Positions 37,647-45,581 of a stretch of DNA of 64,000 nt are shown here, piece after piece. The stretch is from Crossiella sp. S99.2 (GTDB lineage: Bacteria > Actinomycetota > Actinomycetes > Mycobacteriales > Pseudonocardiaceae). Each line of letters begins with the position of its first letter. Position 1 is the first letter of the stretch. The stretch is from positions 558,001 to 622,000 of the forward strand of contig NZ_JALMDK010000001.1 of the NCBI RefSeq assembly GCF_023094165.1, written 5' to 3'. The translations under genes were made by a program, and so were the position numbers. The notes below the pieces were generated by a model. That model ran no database searches. It worked only from the letters and a program-made list of their open reading frames with translations, and had not been told where the DNA came from.

Positions 37647-38138
37647 CTACCGGTAGTTCGTGAACTGGAGCGCGATGCCGAAGTCCTTGGACTTGAGCAG
37701 CGCGATGACGTCCTGCAGATGGTCCTTCTTCTTGCCGGTCACCCGCAGCTGATCGCCCTGGATCTGCGCCTGGACACCCTTGGGGGCCTCATCGCGGATC
37801 GCCTTGGCGATCTCCTTGGCCTTGTCCGAGGCAATCCCCTCGATGACCTTGCCGGTGACCTTGTAGATCTTCCCCGACAACTGCGGCTCGCCGACCTCGA
37901 ACGCCTTGAGCGAGATCCCCCGCTTGATCAACTTCTCCTTGAGCACCTCGATCGCCGCCAGGCACCGCTCCTCGGTCTCCGCCTGGATCGCGATCCCGTC
38001 CTCACCGACCCAGGTGACCCTCGCGTCGACACCCCGGAAGTCGAACCGGGTGGTCAACTCCTTCCCGGCCTGGTTGACCGCGTTGTCCACCTCCTGCCGC
38101 TCGACCTTGCTCACCACGTCGAATGACGGGTCCGCCAC
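37647..38138 (-). CDS. yajQ: YajQ family nucleotide-binding protein
   Basis: A 163-residue protein matching the YajQ/UPF0234 family (Rv0566c). It has the start [20 protein letters not shown] and the end [13 protein letters not shown]. In other bacteria YajQ proteins bind RNA or cyclic di-GMP. GTG at 38138 is the natural start. The frame remains open far upstream through the tRNA and DivIVA regions, but that is coincidental. Its nearness to htpX repeats the mycobacterial order. Confidence 0.93.
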   Translation of the reverse strand: MADPSFDVVSKVERQEVDNAVNQAGKELTTRFDFRGVDARVTWVGEDGIAIQAETEERCLAAIEVLKEKLIKRGISLKAFEVGEPQLSGKIYKVTGKVIEGIASDKAKEIAKAIRDEAPKGVQAQIQGDQLRVTGKKKDHLQDVIALLKSKDFGIALQFTNYR

Positions 38139-38279
38139 GTTGCCGCACCTCTCCCAGCCGTGAACCCGAGCCTCCACCGAGGCTCCTCGCGGGCAAGACG
38201 CTACCCGCTGCATACCCGCTTGCATGCCCCTGCCCAAGGGTATGTAAGCTTGTCCCCGCAGCCGAGAGATCGACTGCAC

Positions 38280-38360
38280 GGCAGGTTGCCCGAGTGGCCA
38301 AAGGGAACGGACTGTAAATCCGTCGCGAAAGCTTCGAAGGTTCGAATCCTTCACCTGCCA
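38280..38360 (+). tRNA. tRNA-Tyr (GTA)
   Basis: Acceptor GGCAGGT (38280-38286) pairs with ACCTGCC (38353-38359). Anticodon GTA lies in the loop after GGACT, a long variable arm is present, and the T-loop is GGTTCGAATCC. CCA is not encoded. Confidence 0.95.
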
Positions 38361-38368
38361 CAACAGCC

Positions 38369-38411
38369 AGCACAGCCCCTGACTCAACTGAGTCGGGGGC
38401 TGTGCTTTTTT
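38369..38411 (+). terminator. Rho-independent terminator after tRNA-Tyr
   Basis: An 18-nt arm starting AGCACAGCCCC pairs with the arm ending GGGGCTGTGCT (38389-38406), and a run of six T follows. One of the clearest intrinsic terminators in the window. Confidence 0.95.
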
Positions 38412-38543
38412 GGGTTCGCGTGAACATTCCCTGAACCATCCGCCGCCGACATCCGTACGGGGGTGTGTGGCTGGGCCGTCAGGCGGAGTTCCGCCATGCC
38501 CAAACCCGGGCACTATGGCCGCACCAAGTCTCCTGGAGGCGCC

Positions 38544-39389
38544 ATGACGCTGACTCCCGAGGACGTGCGTGATGTCCGGTTCCACCGGCCGCCGCCGGAC
38601 GTGAAGGGGTATGACGAGCCGCCGGTGGACGCGTTCCTGGAACGGATCGCCGGCACGTTGGGTGGGCAGGACACCATCACCGCGCAGGACGTCCTGAAGG
38701 CGCGGTTCCCGCCCGCGGTGGTGGACGGCAACGGGTATGACCGGGACGAGGTCGAGTTGTTCCTCGATCTGGTGGCCACCGTGCTGGATCAGCGGGCACT
38801 GGCCGAGCAGGGCAGGCTCACCGCCGCCGATGTGGCCGAGGTGGGGTTCCAGCGGCCCAAGCCCGGGGTCATCGGGTACGACGAGCGCGAGGTGGACGCG
38901 TTCCTGGCGCGGGTGCAGGCGAGTTTGCGCGGGGCGGATGACCTGACGCCGCAGGACGTCCAGGCGGTGGAGTTCGCGGCGGCGCCGGTGGGGCGGGGCG
39001 GGTACGACCGGGGCGGGGTGGACGCCTTCCTGGACCAGGTGGCGCTGACCCTGCAACGGGCCGCCGCCGCGCCGCCCCGGCCCCAGCTGGTCCCCGTCCG
39101 TGGTGGCCCCTCGCCCGCGACGCTGACCGCGGCGGACGTGCACAACGTGGGGTTCCACCTGGTGGGGGCCGGGGCGGGGCGCCGCGGTTACGACGAGGAC
39201 GAGGTGGACGGCTTCCTCGACCGGATCGAGGGCACCCTGCTCGGCGCGGACACCCTCACCCCGCACGACGTGCGCCGGGTGCGCTTCACCGAGCACCCCG
39301 GCACCGGCTACGACCCGGACGAGGTGGACGCCTTCCTCAACCTGGTCGAGGTGCACCTGCGCCGCCGCTACGGGCAGAACACCGGCTAG
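38544..39389 (+). CDS. Protein of six tandem DivIVA N-terminal modules
   Basis: A 281-residue protein built from six units at about 3-39, 45-81, 92-128, 134-170, 194-232 and 238-272. Each has the pattern LTxxDVxxVxF...GYDxxEVDAFLxxV, the N-terminal membrane-binding and dimerisation module of DivIVA/Wag31. Unlike true DivIVA there is no long coiled coil; units are joined by short Gly/Pro linkers. Family databases know a DivIVA-domain repeat group in actinobacteria, but I know of no described function. ATG at 38544 follows GGAGG; an in-frame GTG-type start at 38463 is less likely. The stop overlaps the convergent gene by 4 bp. Confidence 0.9.
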   Translation: MTLTPEDVRDVRFHRPPPDVKGYDEPPVDAFLERIAGTLGGQDTITAQDVLKARFPPAVVDGNGYDRDEVELFLDLVATVLDQRALAEQGRLTAADVAEVGFQRPKPGVIGYDEREVDAFLARVQASLRGADDLTPQDVQAVEFAAAPVGRGGYDRGGVDAFLDQVALTLQRAAAAPPRPQLVPVRGGPSPATLTAADVHNVGFHLVGAGAGRRGYDEDEVDGFLDRIEGTLLGADTLTPHDVRRVRFTEHPGTGYDPDEVDAFLNLVEVHLRRRYGQNTG

Positions 39390-39652
39390 AACCGGGGCAG
39401 CTTCAGCAGTTCCTGGCTCAGCTGACCGCCGGTCTCGGTGCTGAGGTACCGGCCGCCGACCGCGACCACCTCGACCTTGGACCAGCCGCTCCAGACGAAC
39501 ACCCGCCAGCCGCGCCGGAGGCGGCCGACCATGGTCGCGGTGCTGTCGGTGTCCCATTCACTGCTGTTGTCCGCGTTCTGCCAGCGCACGGACTGGATAT
39601 GCCGGTAGGTCGAGCCACCGCTCAGGTGGATGTGCGTGATGCGAACCTCCAC
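39386..39652 (-). CDS. Small DUF3892-like protein
   Basis: An 88-residue protein with the pattern [20 protein letters not shown], then RW, and a C-terminal YLSTxxxG motif, resembling the DUF3892 family. No function is known. GTG start; its 3' end overlaps the six-module DivIVA gene by 4 bp in convergent orientation. A 7-bp perfect palindrome lies upstream. Confidence 0.7.
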   Translation of the reverse strand: MEVRITHIHLSGGSTYRHIQSVRWQNADNSSEWDTDSTATMVGRLRRGWRVFVWSGWSKVEVVAVGGRYLSTETGGQLSQELLKLPRF

Positions 39653-39690
39653 GAGCCGGACCTCCTGTTGATTGTTGATCTCCAGGTGGT

Positions 39691-39707
39691 CTGTCCATCG
39701 TGGACAG
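39691..39707. promoter_or_regulatory. CTGTCCA palindrome upstream of the DUF3892-like gene
   Basis: CTGTCCA-TCG-TGGACAG is a perfect inverted repeat, 39-55 nt before the start of the minus-strand gene and thus near its expected promoter. No regulator is assigned. Confidence 0.35.
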
Positions 39708-39784
39708 TCGTGGCTCGGTTAACCGGCGTCATCGTCCTGTGTCCGGGTTGTGGCCCACCGTGTCCGGACCGTGGCCGTTCCGCG

Positions 39785-40839
39785 TCAGAGCGCCTCGGGC
39801 TGGGCCGGGCCGCTGCCAGCGCCGGTGCGCTGGATCGCCGCGGTGATCTCGGCCAGGTCGGCCGCGGTCAGCTCCAGTGAGCCCGCTGGCAGCCAGCCGT
39901 CGATCTGCGCCGGGTTGCGGGCGCCCACGATCGCGCCGGTGACCCCGGGCCAGGACAACGTCCAGGCCACCGCCACCGCGCCCGGACTCACCCCGTGCCG
40001 CTGCGCCACCGGCCGCAGGGCCTGTGCCAGCGCCAGGTTGGCGGTCAGGCCGGCACCGGTGAAGTCGGCGCTGCGCGACCGCCAGTCGTCGGCGGGCAGC
40101 GCGGCCGCGCGCTCGGTGCTGAACGCGCCGGTGAGCAGACCGGCCTGCATCGGGCTGTAGACGATCACGCCGGTGTTGTGCTCGGCACACCACGGCAGTT
40201 CGGCCGCGCCCACGCCGCGCCGGATCGCGGAGAACGGCGGTTGCAGGGTGTCCACGTGCCCGAGCTTCTCGGCCAGGGTGAGCTGTTCCGCGCTGTGGTT
40301 GGACAGCCCGGCCGCGCGGATCTTGCCCTCCGCCTTGAGGTCCAGCAGCGTCTGCCAGTAATCCTCGACGCTCGCGCCGTCATCGGCCGGCCAGTGCATC
40401 TGATAGAGGTCGATCCGCTCCACGCCGAGGCGGCGCAGCGACTGCTCGACCTCCCGGCGGATGCTGTCCGGCGCGCCCGCCCTTGCCGGTTCCTCGGCGG
40501 GGTTCGCGGGATCCCAGACCATGCCGCACTTGGTGAACACGTACGGCCGCTCGCTCTCGGGGATGTCCCGCAGGGCGGCGGCCACCACCTCCTCGGAGTG
40601 GCCGAGGCCGTACACCGCGGCGGTGTCGATCCAGTTCACCCCGGCTGTGATCGCGTGCCGGATGGCGGCGATTGAGTCGGCGTCGTCCTGGGCACCCCAG
40701 GCTGCGGAGGCCTGCTCGTCAGGGCCGACCGTTATAGAGCCCAGTCCGCGCCGCCGATGGCCCACGCGCCGAAGCCGACCCTGGTGATGTCCATGCCGGT
40801 GCTGCCGAGGGGGACGGTGGGAAGTGCTCCGCTTGTCAT
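39785..40839 (-). pseudogene. Aldo/keto reductase, frameshifted near the N-terminus
   Basis: The body reads as a complete aldo/keto reductase (WIDTAAVYGLGHSEE with catalytic Asp and Tyr; FTKCG with catalytic Lys; DLYQMHWP with His; C-terminal AIVGARNPAQ). The proper N-terminus starts at ATG 40839 (MTSGALPTVPLGSTGMDITR and then VGFGAWAIGGADWAL) but is in another frame and hits TAA at 40732-40734. The body frame has no family-like start of its own. Between the conserved tryptophan and WGAQDD there are about 41 nt, where relatives as I recall have about 9-18. This suggests a small insertion that shifted the frame, or a sequencing or assembly error. Confidence 0.65.
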
Positions 40840-41208
40840 GTCGCCGATTCTTCTTCGAGACATTCACGCAGTCCAATAGTAGAAATCGATGCCATTGAGC
40901 ATCGGAGGTGATGAGCGCGTGAGGGTCCAGAACGGCCTGGAGCTGTGGGCGAAACCACGCGGAGTGACCCTTGCGGAGGGCTAATGTTCACACTCTGGGC
41001 CGGTTGACCTTCATCTGATCGGGCTAAGTTGCAGGTCAAAGCTACCGCTGTCATTGCGCTGCTCCCCCATCTGTGACACCACTACCCGGGCGTCTTTGCC
41101 AGGTGGGTGAGAACGCTCCGTCATCGCTCTGGTCAAGCGGCCGTACGTCAGTCACGATCGGCTGTTGATGCGGTTTGCAAGCTGCAAATCGAGGTGTAAG
41201 GAGGGTGG
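40840..41208. other. Intergenic region between the aldo/keto reductase and GGDEF-EAL genes
   Basis: A 369-bp gap between divergent genes with no plausible gene. It holds promoter-like TTGACC (about 41003) and, 21 bp before the downstream ATG, the palindrome described next. The rest shows nothing recognisable. Confidence 0.5.
41174..41188. promoter_or_regulatory. TTTGCA palindrome before the GGDEF-EAL gene
   Basis: TTTGCA-AGC-TGCAAA is a perfect inverted repeat ending 20 nt before the ATG, between it and the AAGGAGGG ribosome binding site. It could be an operator that blocks the transcript start. No known regulator is assigned. Confidence 0.4.
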
Positions 41209-43854
41209 ATGTCGGATCGCCGACGGCCACTGGACCCGGACTCGCCCCCTGACGCCCCGCGTCCGCTGGCGAGCCCGTTGGACCACGCCGCCCGCGGCCG
41301 GGCGTTCACCCGGTTCTCCCTAGTCGTGCTGTTCGTCGGTCTCGCCGCGGCCGCCGCGGTGTCCTGGTGGCTGCCCACCGAACTGGACCCCCAGCTGCTC
41401 TGGATCGGCCCGCTGCTGGCCGCCGCCTTCCTGCTGGCCGAACAGCTGACCATCGACGTCGACGTGCGCACCGTCGGCTGGACCATCTCCTTCACCGAGA
41501 TCCCGCTCGTCATCGGGTTGCTGGTGGCCCCGTTCGAGGTGGTGCTGGCCGCGCACCTGGTCGCCGGGCTCGGCGCCCAGCTCGGCCGCCGCGGCGGCGA
41601 CCACGTGCTCTACAACGCGGGCGTCATGTGCCTGGAGATCGCGGTCCCGTTCACCGTGGCCACCCTGGTCCAGCGCACCATCACCGACGGCCCGGCCTGG
41701 CTCGGCGCGGTCTTCGGCACGGTCACCTCTCCCTTGGTCAGTGTGATCTTCGCGCTGGCCGCGGTGTACGTGCTTGGCGGCGAGATGCGGGTGGCCGGCG
41801 CCGCCCGGCTCGGCCTGCGCACCCTGGTCATCGGCCTGCTCAACACCTCGACCGGCCTGGTCGGCTACGAGATCGTGCGCAGCACCCCCTGGGGCTGGGT
41901 GCTGGTGGTCCTGGTCTCGGCCGCGCTGGTGCTGCTCTACCGCGCCTACTCCGGCCTGCTGCGCGACCAGCGCGACCTGGAGGCGCTCAGCGACGTCAGT
42001 CTCACCGTCGCGCGCTCCGGCCAGCAGGCGGTCAGCAGACCCGCGGGCGCGGACAACAACTACAGCGAACTGCACACCCCGACCAGCACGGTCGAATGGC
42101 AGCAGATCGCCGAGCGGATCCGGGAACAGCTCAACGCCACCAGGGTGGTGCTGCACCTGCGCCCAGACCCGCCTGCCGGCGTGCGCACCCTGGTCGCCGG
42201 CGAACCGCTGCCCGAGGGCGCGCCGGCCAGCGACGCGGTCGAACTGCGCGACGACCCCATGCTGCAGCTGCCCGGCAGCCACGTCCGCTACTTCCGCACC
42301 GTGGACGCCGCCGACGACGTGCGCGAGGCCCTGCAACGGCGCGGCGCGCACGAGGCGCTGGTGGTACCGCTGCGCGGCGCGCACCAGCTGCTCGGCGCGG
42401 TCGAGACGCACGACCGGCTCAGCCGCTGGCGCGGGTTCGGCCGGGCCGACGTGCGGCTGCTGCGCACCCTGGCCAGCCACCTGGCCACCGCGCTGGACAA
42501 CCGGCGGCTGCTCGCCCGGCTCCGGCACGACGCCTACCACGATCCGCTCACCGGCCTGCTCAACCGGCCCGGCCTGCGCGAGGCCGCTGCCGAACCACTG
42601 CGGCAGTCCCCGCGCTCGGTGGTCATCCGGCTCGACCTCGACGTGCTCAGCCAGGTCAGCGACGCCCTCGGACATGCCTGGGGCGACCGCATGGTGGTGG
42701 CCGCAGGCCGCCGCATCCGGGAGGCCCTCGGCGCCGAGGTGCCCCTCGCGCGGCTGGAGGGCGGCACCTTCGCCGCGCTGCTGGTGGACTGCACCACCGA
42801 GGCCGCGCACGGCATCGCGGAGAAACTGCGCGCCCAGGTCGCCGCGCCCTACCCGGTGGAACGGCTCACTGTGGAGGCCACCGCGGTGGTCGGCTACGTG
42901 CCCACCATCGCCGAGGACGGCAGCCCGGTGCAGGACGTGGACACCCTGCTCCAGCACGCCGACGTGGCCGTGCGCGCGGCCCGCTCCAGCGGGGACGCGG
43001 TGCGCAGCTACCTGCCCAGCATGACCCAGGGCTTCCTGCGCCGTTTCCAGCTGGTCACCCAGTTCCGGCACGCGCTGGACAGCGGCCAGGTGCAGGTGCA
43101 CTACCAGCCCAAGGTGGCCCTGCCCAGCCGCGAGGTGGTCGGGGTGGAGGCGCTGGTCCGCTGGGTGCACCCGGAGTTCGGGCGGGTCGACCCGGACGAG
43201 TTCGTGCCCGCGGTGGAGGCCACCGGCCTGGTCGACGCGCTCACCGGGTTCGTCATGGAATGCGCGCTGATCCGCATCCGCAAGTGGCTGGACCGCGGGC
43301 TGCGGCTCTCCGTCGCGGTCAACCTCTCGGTGCGCAACCTGGAGGACGAGACCTTCCCGGACAAGGTCGCCGACGCGCTGCGCCGCCACGACGTGCCGCC
43401 CAGGCTGCTCACCTTCGAGCTGACCGAGTCCGGCGTGATGGCCGACCCGGAACGCTGCCTGCCGGTGCTGCGCAGGCTGCACGGGCTCGGCGTGGTGCTG
43501 GCCGTGGACGACTTCGGCACCGGCTACTCCTCGCTGGCCTACCTGCGCCAGCTGCCGGTGGACGAGGTGAAGATCGACAAGAGCTTCGTGCTCGGCATGG
43601 GCACCGACCTCGGCGACCTGGCCGTGGTCCGCTCCATCGTCGAACTGGGCCACTCCCTCGGCCTGCAGGTGGTCGCCGAGGGCGTGGAGGAGGACGCGGC
43701 CAAGGAGGCGCTGGTGCGCATGGGCTGCGACATCGCCCAGGGCTACCTGATCTCCCGGCCGCTCTCCGAGGACCGCTTCGAGGCCTGGCTGCGGGCTCGC
43801 ACGGTGCGCGCGCGGGGCAGGCACGACGAGATGGTGCTCACGTTGGTCCGGTGA
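41209..43854 (+). CDS. Membrane GGDEF-EAL protein, degenerate GGDEF, likely c-di-GMP phosphodiesterase
   Basis: An 881-residue protein. About eight N-terminal helices (residues about 40-250) form a membrane sensor of MASE type. A GAF-like region follows (about 300-430), then GGDEF and EAL domains. The GGDEF signature is EGGTF at 517-521, so diguanylate cyclase activity is unlikely. The EAL domain looks intact: E647-A-L-V-R, VNLSVRN, ELTESG, VDDFGTGYSS, KIDKSFV, AEGVE and AQGYLISRP. It should hydrolyse c-di-GMP, perhaps with GTP bound to the inactive GGDEF as an effector. AAGGAGGG precedes the ATG. Confidence 0.93.
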   Translation: MSDRRRPLDPDSPPDAPRPLASPLDHAARGRAFTRFSLVVLFVGLAAAAAVSWWLPTELDPQLLWIGPLLAAAFLLAEQLTIDVDVRTVGWTISFTEIPLVIGLLVAPFEVVLAAHLVAGLGAQLGRRGGDHVLYNAGVMCLEIAVPFTVATLVQRTITDGPAWLGAVFGTVTSPLVSVIFALAAVYVLGGEMRVAGAARLGLRTLVIGLLNTSTGLVGYEIVRSTPWGWVLVVLVSAALVLLYRAYSGLLRDQRDLEALSDVSLTVARSGQQAVSRPAGADNNYSELHTPTSTVEWQQIAERIREQLNATRVVLHLRPDPPAGVRTLVAGEPLPEGAPASDAVELRDDPMLQLPGSHVRYFRTVDAADDVREALQRRGAHEALVVPLRGAHQLLGAVETHDRLSRWRGFGRADVRLLRTLASHLATALDNRRLLARLRHDAYHDPLTGLLNRPGLREAAAEPLRQSPRSVVIRLDLDVLSQVSDALGHAWGDRMVVAAGRRIREALGAEVPLARLEGGTFAALLVDCTTEAAHGIAEKLRAQVAAPYPVERLTVEATAVVGYVPTIAEDGSPVQDVDTLLQHADVAVRAARSSGDAVRSYLPSMTQGFLRRFQLVTQFRHALDSGQVQVHYQPKVALPSREVVGVEALVRWVHPEFGRVDPDEFVPAVEATGLVDALTGFVMECALIRIRKWLDRGLRLSVAVNLSVRNLEDETFPDKVADALRRHDVPPRLLTFELTESGVMADPERCLPVLRRLHGLGVVLAVDDFGTGYSSLAYLRQLPVDEVKIDKSFVLGMGTDLGDLAVVRSIVELGHSLGLQVVAEGVEEDAAKEALVRMGCDIAQGYLISRPLSEDRFEAWLRARTVRARGRHDEMVLTLVR

Positions 43855-43948
43855 CCCACCCCCCGATTTCGCTTCTGGGGGAGGCCTGTTGTAAAGTTCT
43901 CCACGTCCAGCCGCGAGGGCAGTAACCTCCAAGCGGGACAAGCGCAAC

Positions 43949-44021
43949 GCCCCAATAGCTCAGTCGGTAGAGCGTCTCCATGGTAAGGAGAAGGTCTACG
44001 GTTCGATTCCGTATTGGGGCT
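43949..44021 (+). tRNA. tRNA-Thr (GGT)
   Basis: Acceptor GCCCCAA pairs with TTGGGGC (44014-44020). Anticodon stem TCTCC/GGAGA encloses loop ATGGTAA, giving anticodon GGT. T-loop GGTTCGATTCC. CCA is not encoded. Confidence 0.96.
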
Positions 44022-44095
44022 CTACGGGTGGGCCGGGGTGATCATCCAATGATCGCCACGGCCTGTCCGTGTGAGGGGACCTAGTCTCCTCGGAT

Positions 44096-44169
44096 AGCGG
44101 TGTAGCTCAGCCTGGTAGAGCAAACGGCTCATAATCGTTGTGTCGCCGGTTCAAGTCCGGCCACCGCTA
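44096..44169 (+). tRNA. tRNA-Met (CAT), elongator type
   Basis: Acceptor AGCGGTG pairs with CACCGCT (44162-44168). Loop CTCATAA gives anticodon CAT. The anticodon stem lacks the three G-C pairs of initiator tRNA and the 1-72 pair is normal, so this is an elongator. Confidence 0.95.
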
Positions 44170-44187
44170 CGCGAATGGGTGGACTGT

Positions 44188-44297
44188 GCCTGCCGCTCTT
44201 GGGCGGCAGGCGGGTTCGCTTTCGCATCACACTGGGGGCCGAGCCCCCAGACCCCCAGCCGGGGGTGTGCCCCCGGACCCCCCGCTCTTGGCGGGGC
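44188..44297. repeat. Cluster of small GC-rich hairpins after tRNA-Met
   Basis: Consecutive perfect stems: GCCTGCCGC with GCGGCAGGC (44188-44211), CTGGGGGC with GCCCCCAG (44232-44250), ACCCCC with GGGGGT (44251-44266), and CCCCGC with GCGGGG near 44280-44296. Such runs of alternating G and C tracts are common terminator-like palindromes in actinobacterial intergenic DNA. They lie between the tRNA pair and rpmG. Confidence 0.65.
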
Positions 44298-44330
44298 CGG
44301 TTTTCCGAGTTGGTTTGGGAGGGCTGCCCT

Positions 44331-44495
44331 GTGGCTGCTACTGATGTTCGGCCGAAGATCACGCTGGCTTGCGAGGAGTGCAAGCACCGGAACTACATCA
44401 CCAAGAAGAACCGGCGCAACGACCCGGATCGCTTGGAGATCAAGAAGTTCTGCCCGAACTGCGGCACGCACCGTGCGCACAAGGAAACTCGCTGA
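44331..44495 (+). CDS. rpmG: 50S ribosomal protein L33
   Basis: A 54-residue L33 with the zinc-binding cysteines intact (CEEC and CPNC), so this is the C+ form. GTG at 44331 gives the usual N-terminus ([17 protein letters not shown]). It sits after tRNA-Thr and tRNA-Met and before the hadAB pair, as rpmG2 does in M. tuberculosis. A terminator follows. Confidence 0.95.
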   Translation: MAATDVRPKITLACEECKHRNYITKKNRRNDPDRLEIKKFCPNCGTHRAHKETR

Positions 44496-44546
44496 GCGTA
44501 GGCCCTGCTTGTGGGCTATAAGACATTCAAGACTGCTGGCTGAGAG

Positions 44547-44577
44547 GCTGCCCTGTTCGGAGCAGGGCAGCTTCTTT
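44547..44577 (+). terminator. Hairpin terminator between rpmG and hadA
   Basis: GCTGCCCTG (44547-44555) pairs perfectly with CAGGGCAGC (44563-44571) around a 7-nt loop, followed by a T-rich CTTCTTTGTTT. It suggests that hadA has its own promoter. Confidence 0.75.
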
Positions 44578-44599
44578 GTTTCCGGGTACTCTGCCCGCC

Positions 44600-45076
44600 G
44601 TGGCGCTTAACCAGTCTTTCGTAGGACGCTCATACCGGCTTCCCTGGGTCTACGAGGTCGGCCGTGAGGGCATCCGTGACCTCGCGTACGCGATCGGCGA
44701 CCTGAACCGGGCCTACCGCGACCCCGAGGTCGCCAAGAGCTTCGGGCACGCCGACATCGTCGCGACCCCGACCTTCGCGACCGTGCTCGCCGTCCGCTCC
44801 CACCACGTGGTGACCGACGACCCCGAGCTGGGCATGGACTACAGCCGGATGATGCACAGCAGTCAGCGGTTCATCAACCACCGGCCGATCAAGCCCGGCG
44901 ACCGCCTCGTCTGCGAGGTGCACGTCGACGACATCTCCTCGCGCATGGGCAACGACTACATCACGCTGCGCTCCGAGCTGCTGACCGAGGACGGCGAGGC
45001 GATCTGCAGTGCCATCGCCACCCTGATCGTCCGCGGCGAGAAGCCGGTTGCCGCCCAGGAGGGGGACTCCGCATGA
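44600..45076 (+). CDS. hadA: MaoC-like (3R)-hydroxyacyl dehydratase subunit, HadA-like
   Basis: A 158-residue hot-dog fold protein of the FAS1-like dehydratase/UPF0336 group matching Rv0635. It lacks the catalytic Asp/His signature, which is in its partner. GTG at 44600 gives VALNQSFVGRSYRLP, the usual start. TACTCT nine nt before the GTG suggests a leaderless transcript. It overlaps hadB by 4 bp, and the two should form a heterodimer. In mycobacteria HadAB dehydrates 3-hydroxyacyl-ACP in FAS-II mycolate synthesis. In this organism the substrate is unknown. Confidence 0.87.
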   Translation: MALNQSFVGRSYRLPWVYEVGREGIRDLAYAIGDLNRAYRDPEVAKSFGHADIVATPTFATVLAVRSHHVVTDDPELGMDYSRMMHSSQRFINHRPIKPGDRLVCEVHVDDISSRMGNDYITLRSELLTEDGEAICSAIATLIVRGEKPVAAQEGDSA

Positions 45077-45510
45077 GCATCGCGACCACGCTGCCGCGCT
45101 ACGACGACGTCGAGAAGGGCCTCCAGCTGCCGCCGTTGCAGCTGCGGATCACCCGCCGCGACCTCGTCCGCTACGCCGGGGTGTCCACCGACTGCAACAC
45201 CATCCACTGGAGCGACCGGGCCGCCGAGGCCGCCGGGCTGCCCGGGGTGGTCGCACACGGTCTGCTGACCATGGCCATGGTGGCCAGGATCGTCTCGGAC
45301 TGGACCGGCGACCCGGCCGCGATCATCGACTACCAGGTGCGCTTCGGCCGCCCGGTGGTCGTGCCCGACGACGACGAGGGCGCCACCGTCGAGGTCACCG
45401 CCAAGATCGGTGAGAAGCGGGATGACAACACCGTGCGGGTGGACATCACCGCCCGGTTCGGCGGGCAGTCGATCTTCGGGCGGGCCTACGCCATCGTGCG
45501 CCTGGCCTGA
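45073..45510 (+). CDS. hadB: MaoC-like (3R)-hydroxyacyl dehydratase subunit, HadB-like
   Basis: A 145-residue hot-dog fold protein with the hydratase-2 motif (YAGVSTDCNTIHWSD, catalytic Asp and His) and GVVAHGLLTMAM, matching Rv0636 HadB. It provides the active site of the HadAB dehydratase. It is translationally coupled to hadA. No hadC follows; a terminator and a convergent aminotransferase gene come next. Confidence 0.9.
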   Translation: MSIATTLPRYDDVEKGLQLPPLQLRITRRDLVRYAGVSTDCNTIHWSDRAAEAAGLPGVVAHGLLTMAMVARIVSDWTGDPAAIIDYQVRFGRPVVVPDDDEGATVEVTAKIGEKRDDNTVRVDITARFGGQSIFGRAYAIVRLA

Positions 45511-45528
45511 GTCGAGCTAGAGCTGAAG

Positions 45529-45570
45529 CGCTGATGGGGGCGGCCCTGGTGCCGCCCCCATCAGCGTCTT
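45529..45570. terminator. Bidirectional terminator between hadB and the aminotransferase
   Basis: A perfect 15-bp stem (CGCTGATGGGGGCGG, 45529-45543, with 45552-45566) and an 8-nt loop between two convergent stops. Confidence 0.88.
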
Positions 45571-45581
45571 CTGGGAGCTGG

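Noticed and set aside
37647-39557. A single 636-residue minus-strand frame across yajQ, tRNA-Tyr and the DivIVA-module gene
   Set aside because: Only its last 163 residues are YajQ. The rest is antisense to a tRNA, an intrinsic terminator and a well-formed gene on the other strand.
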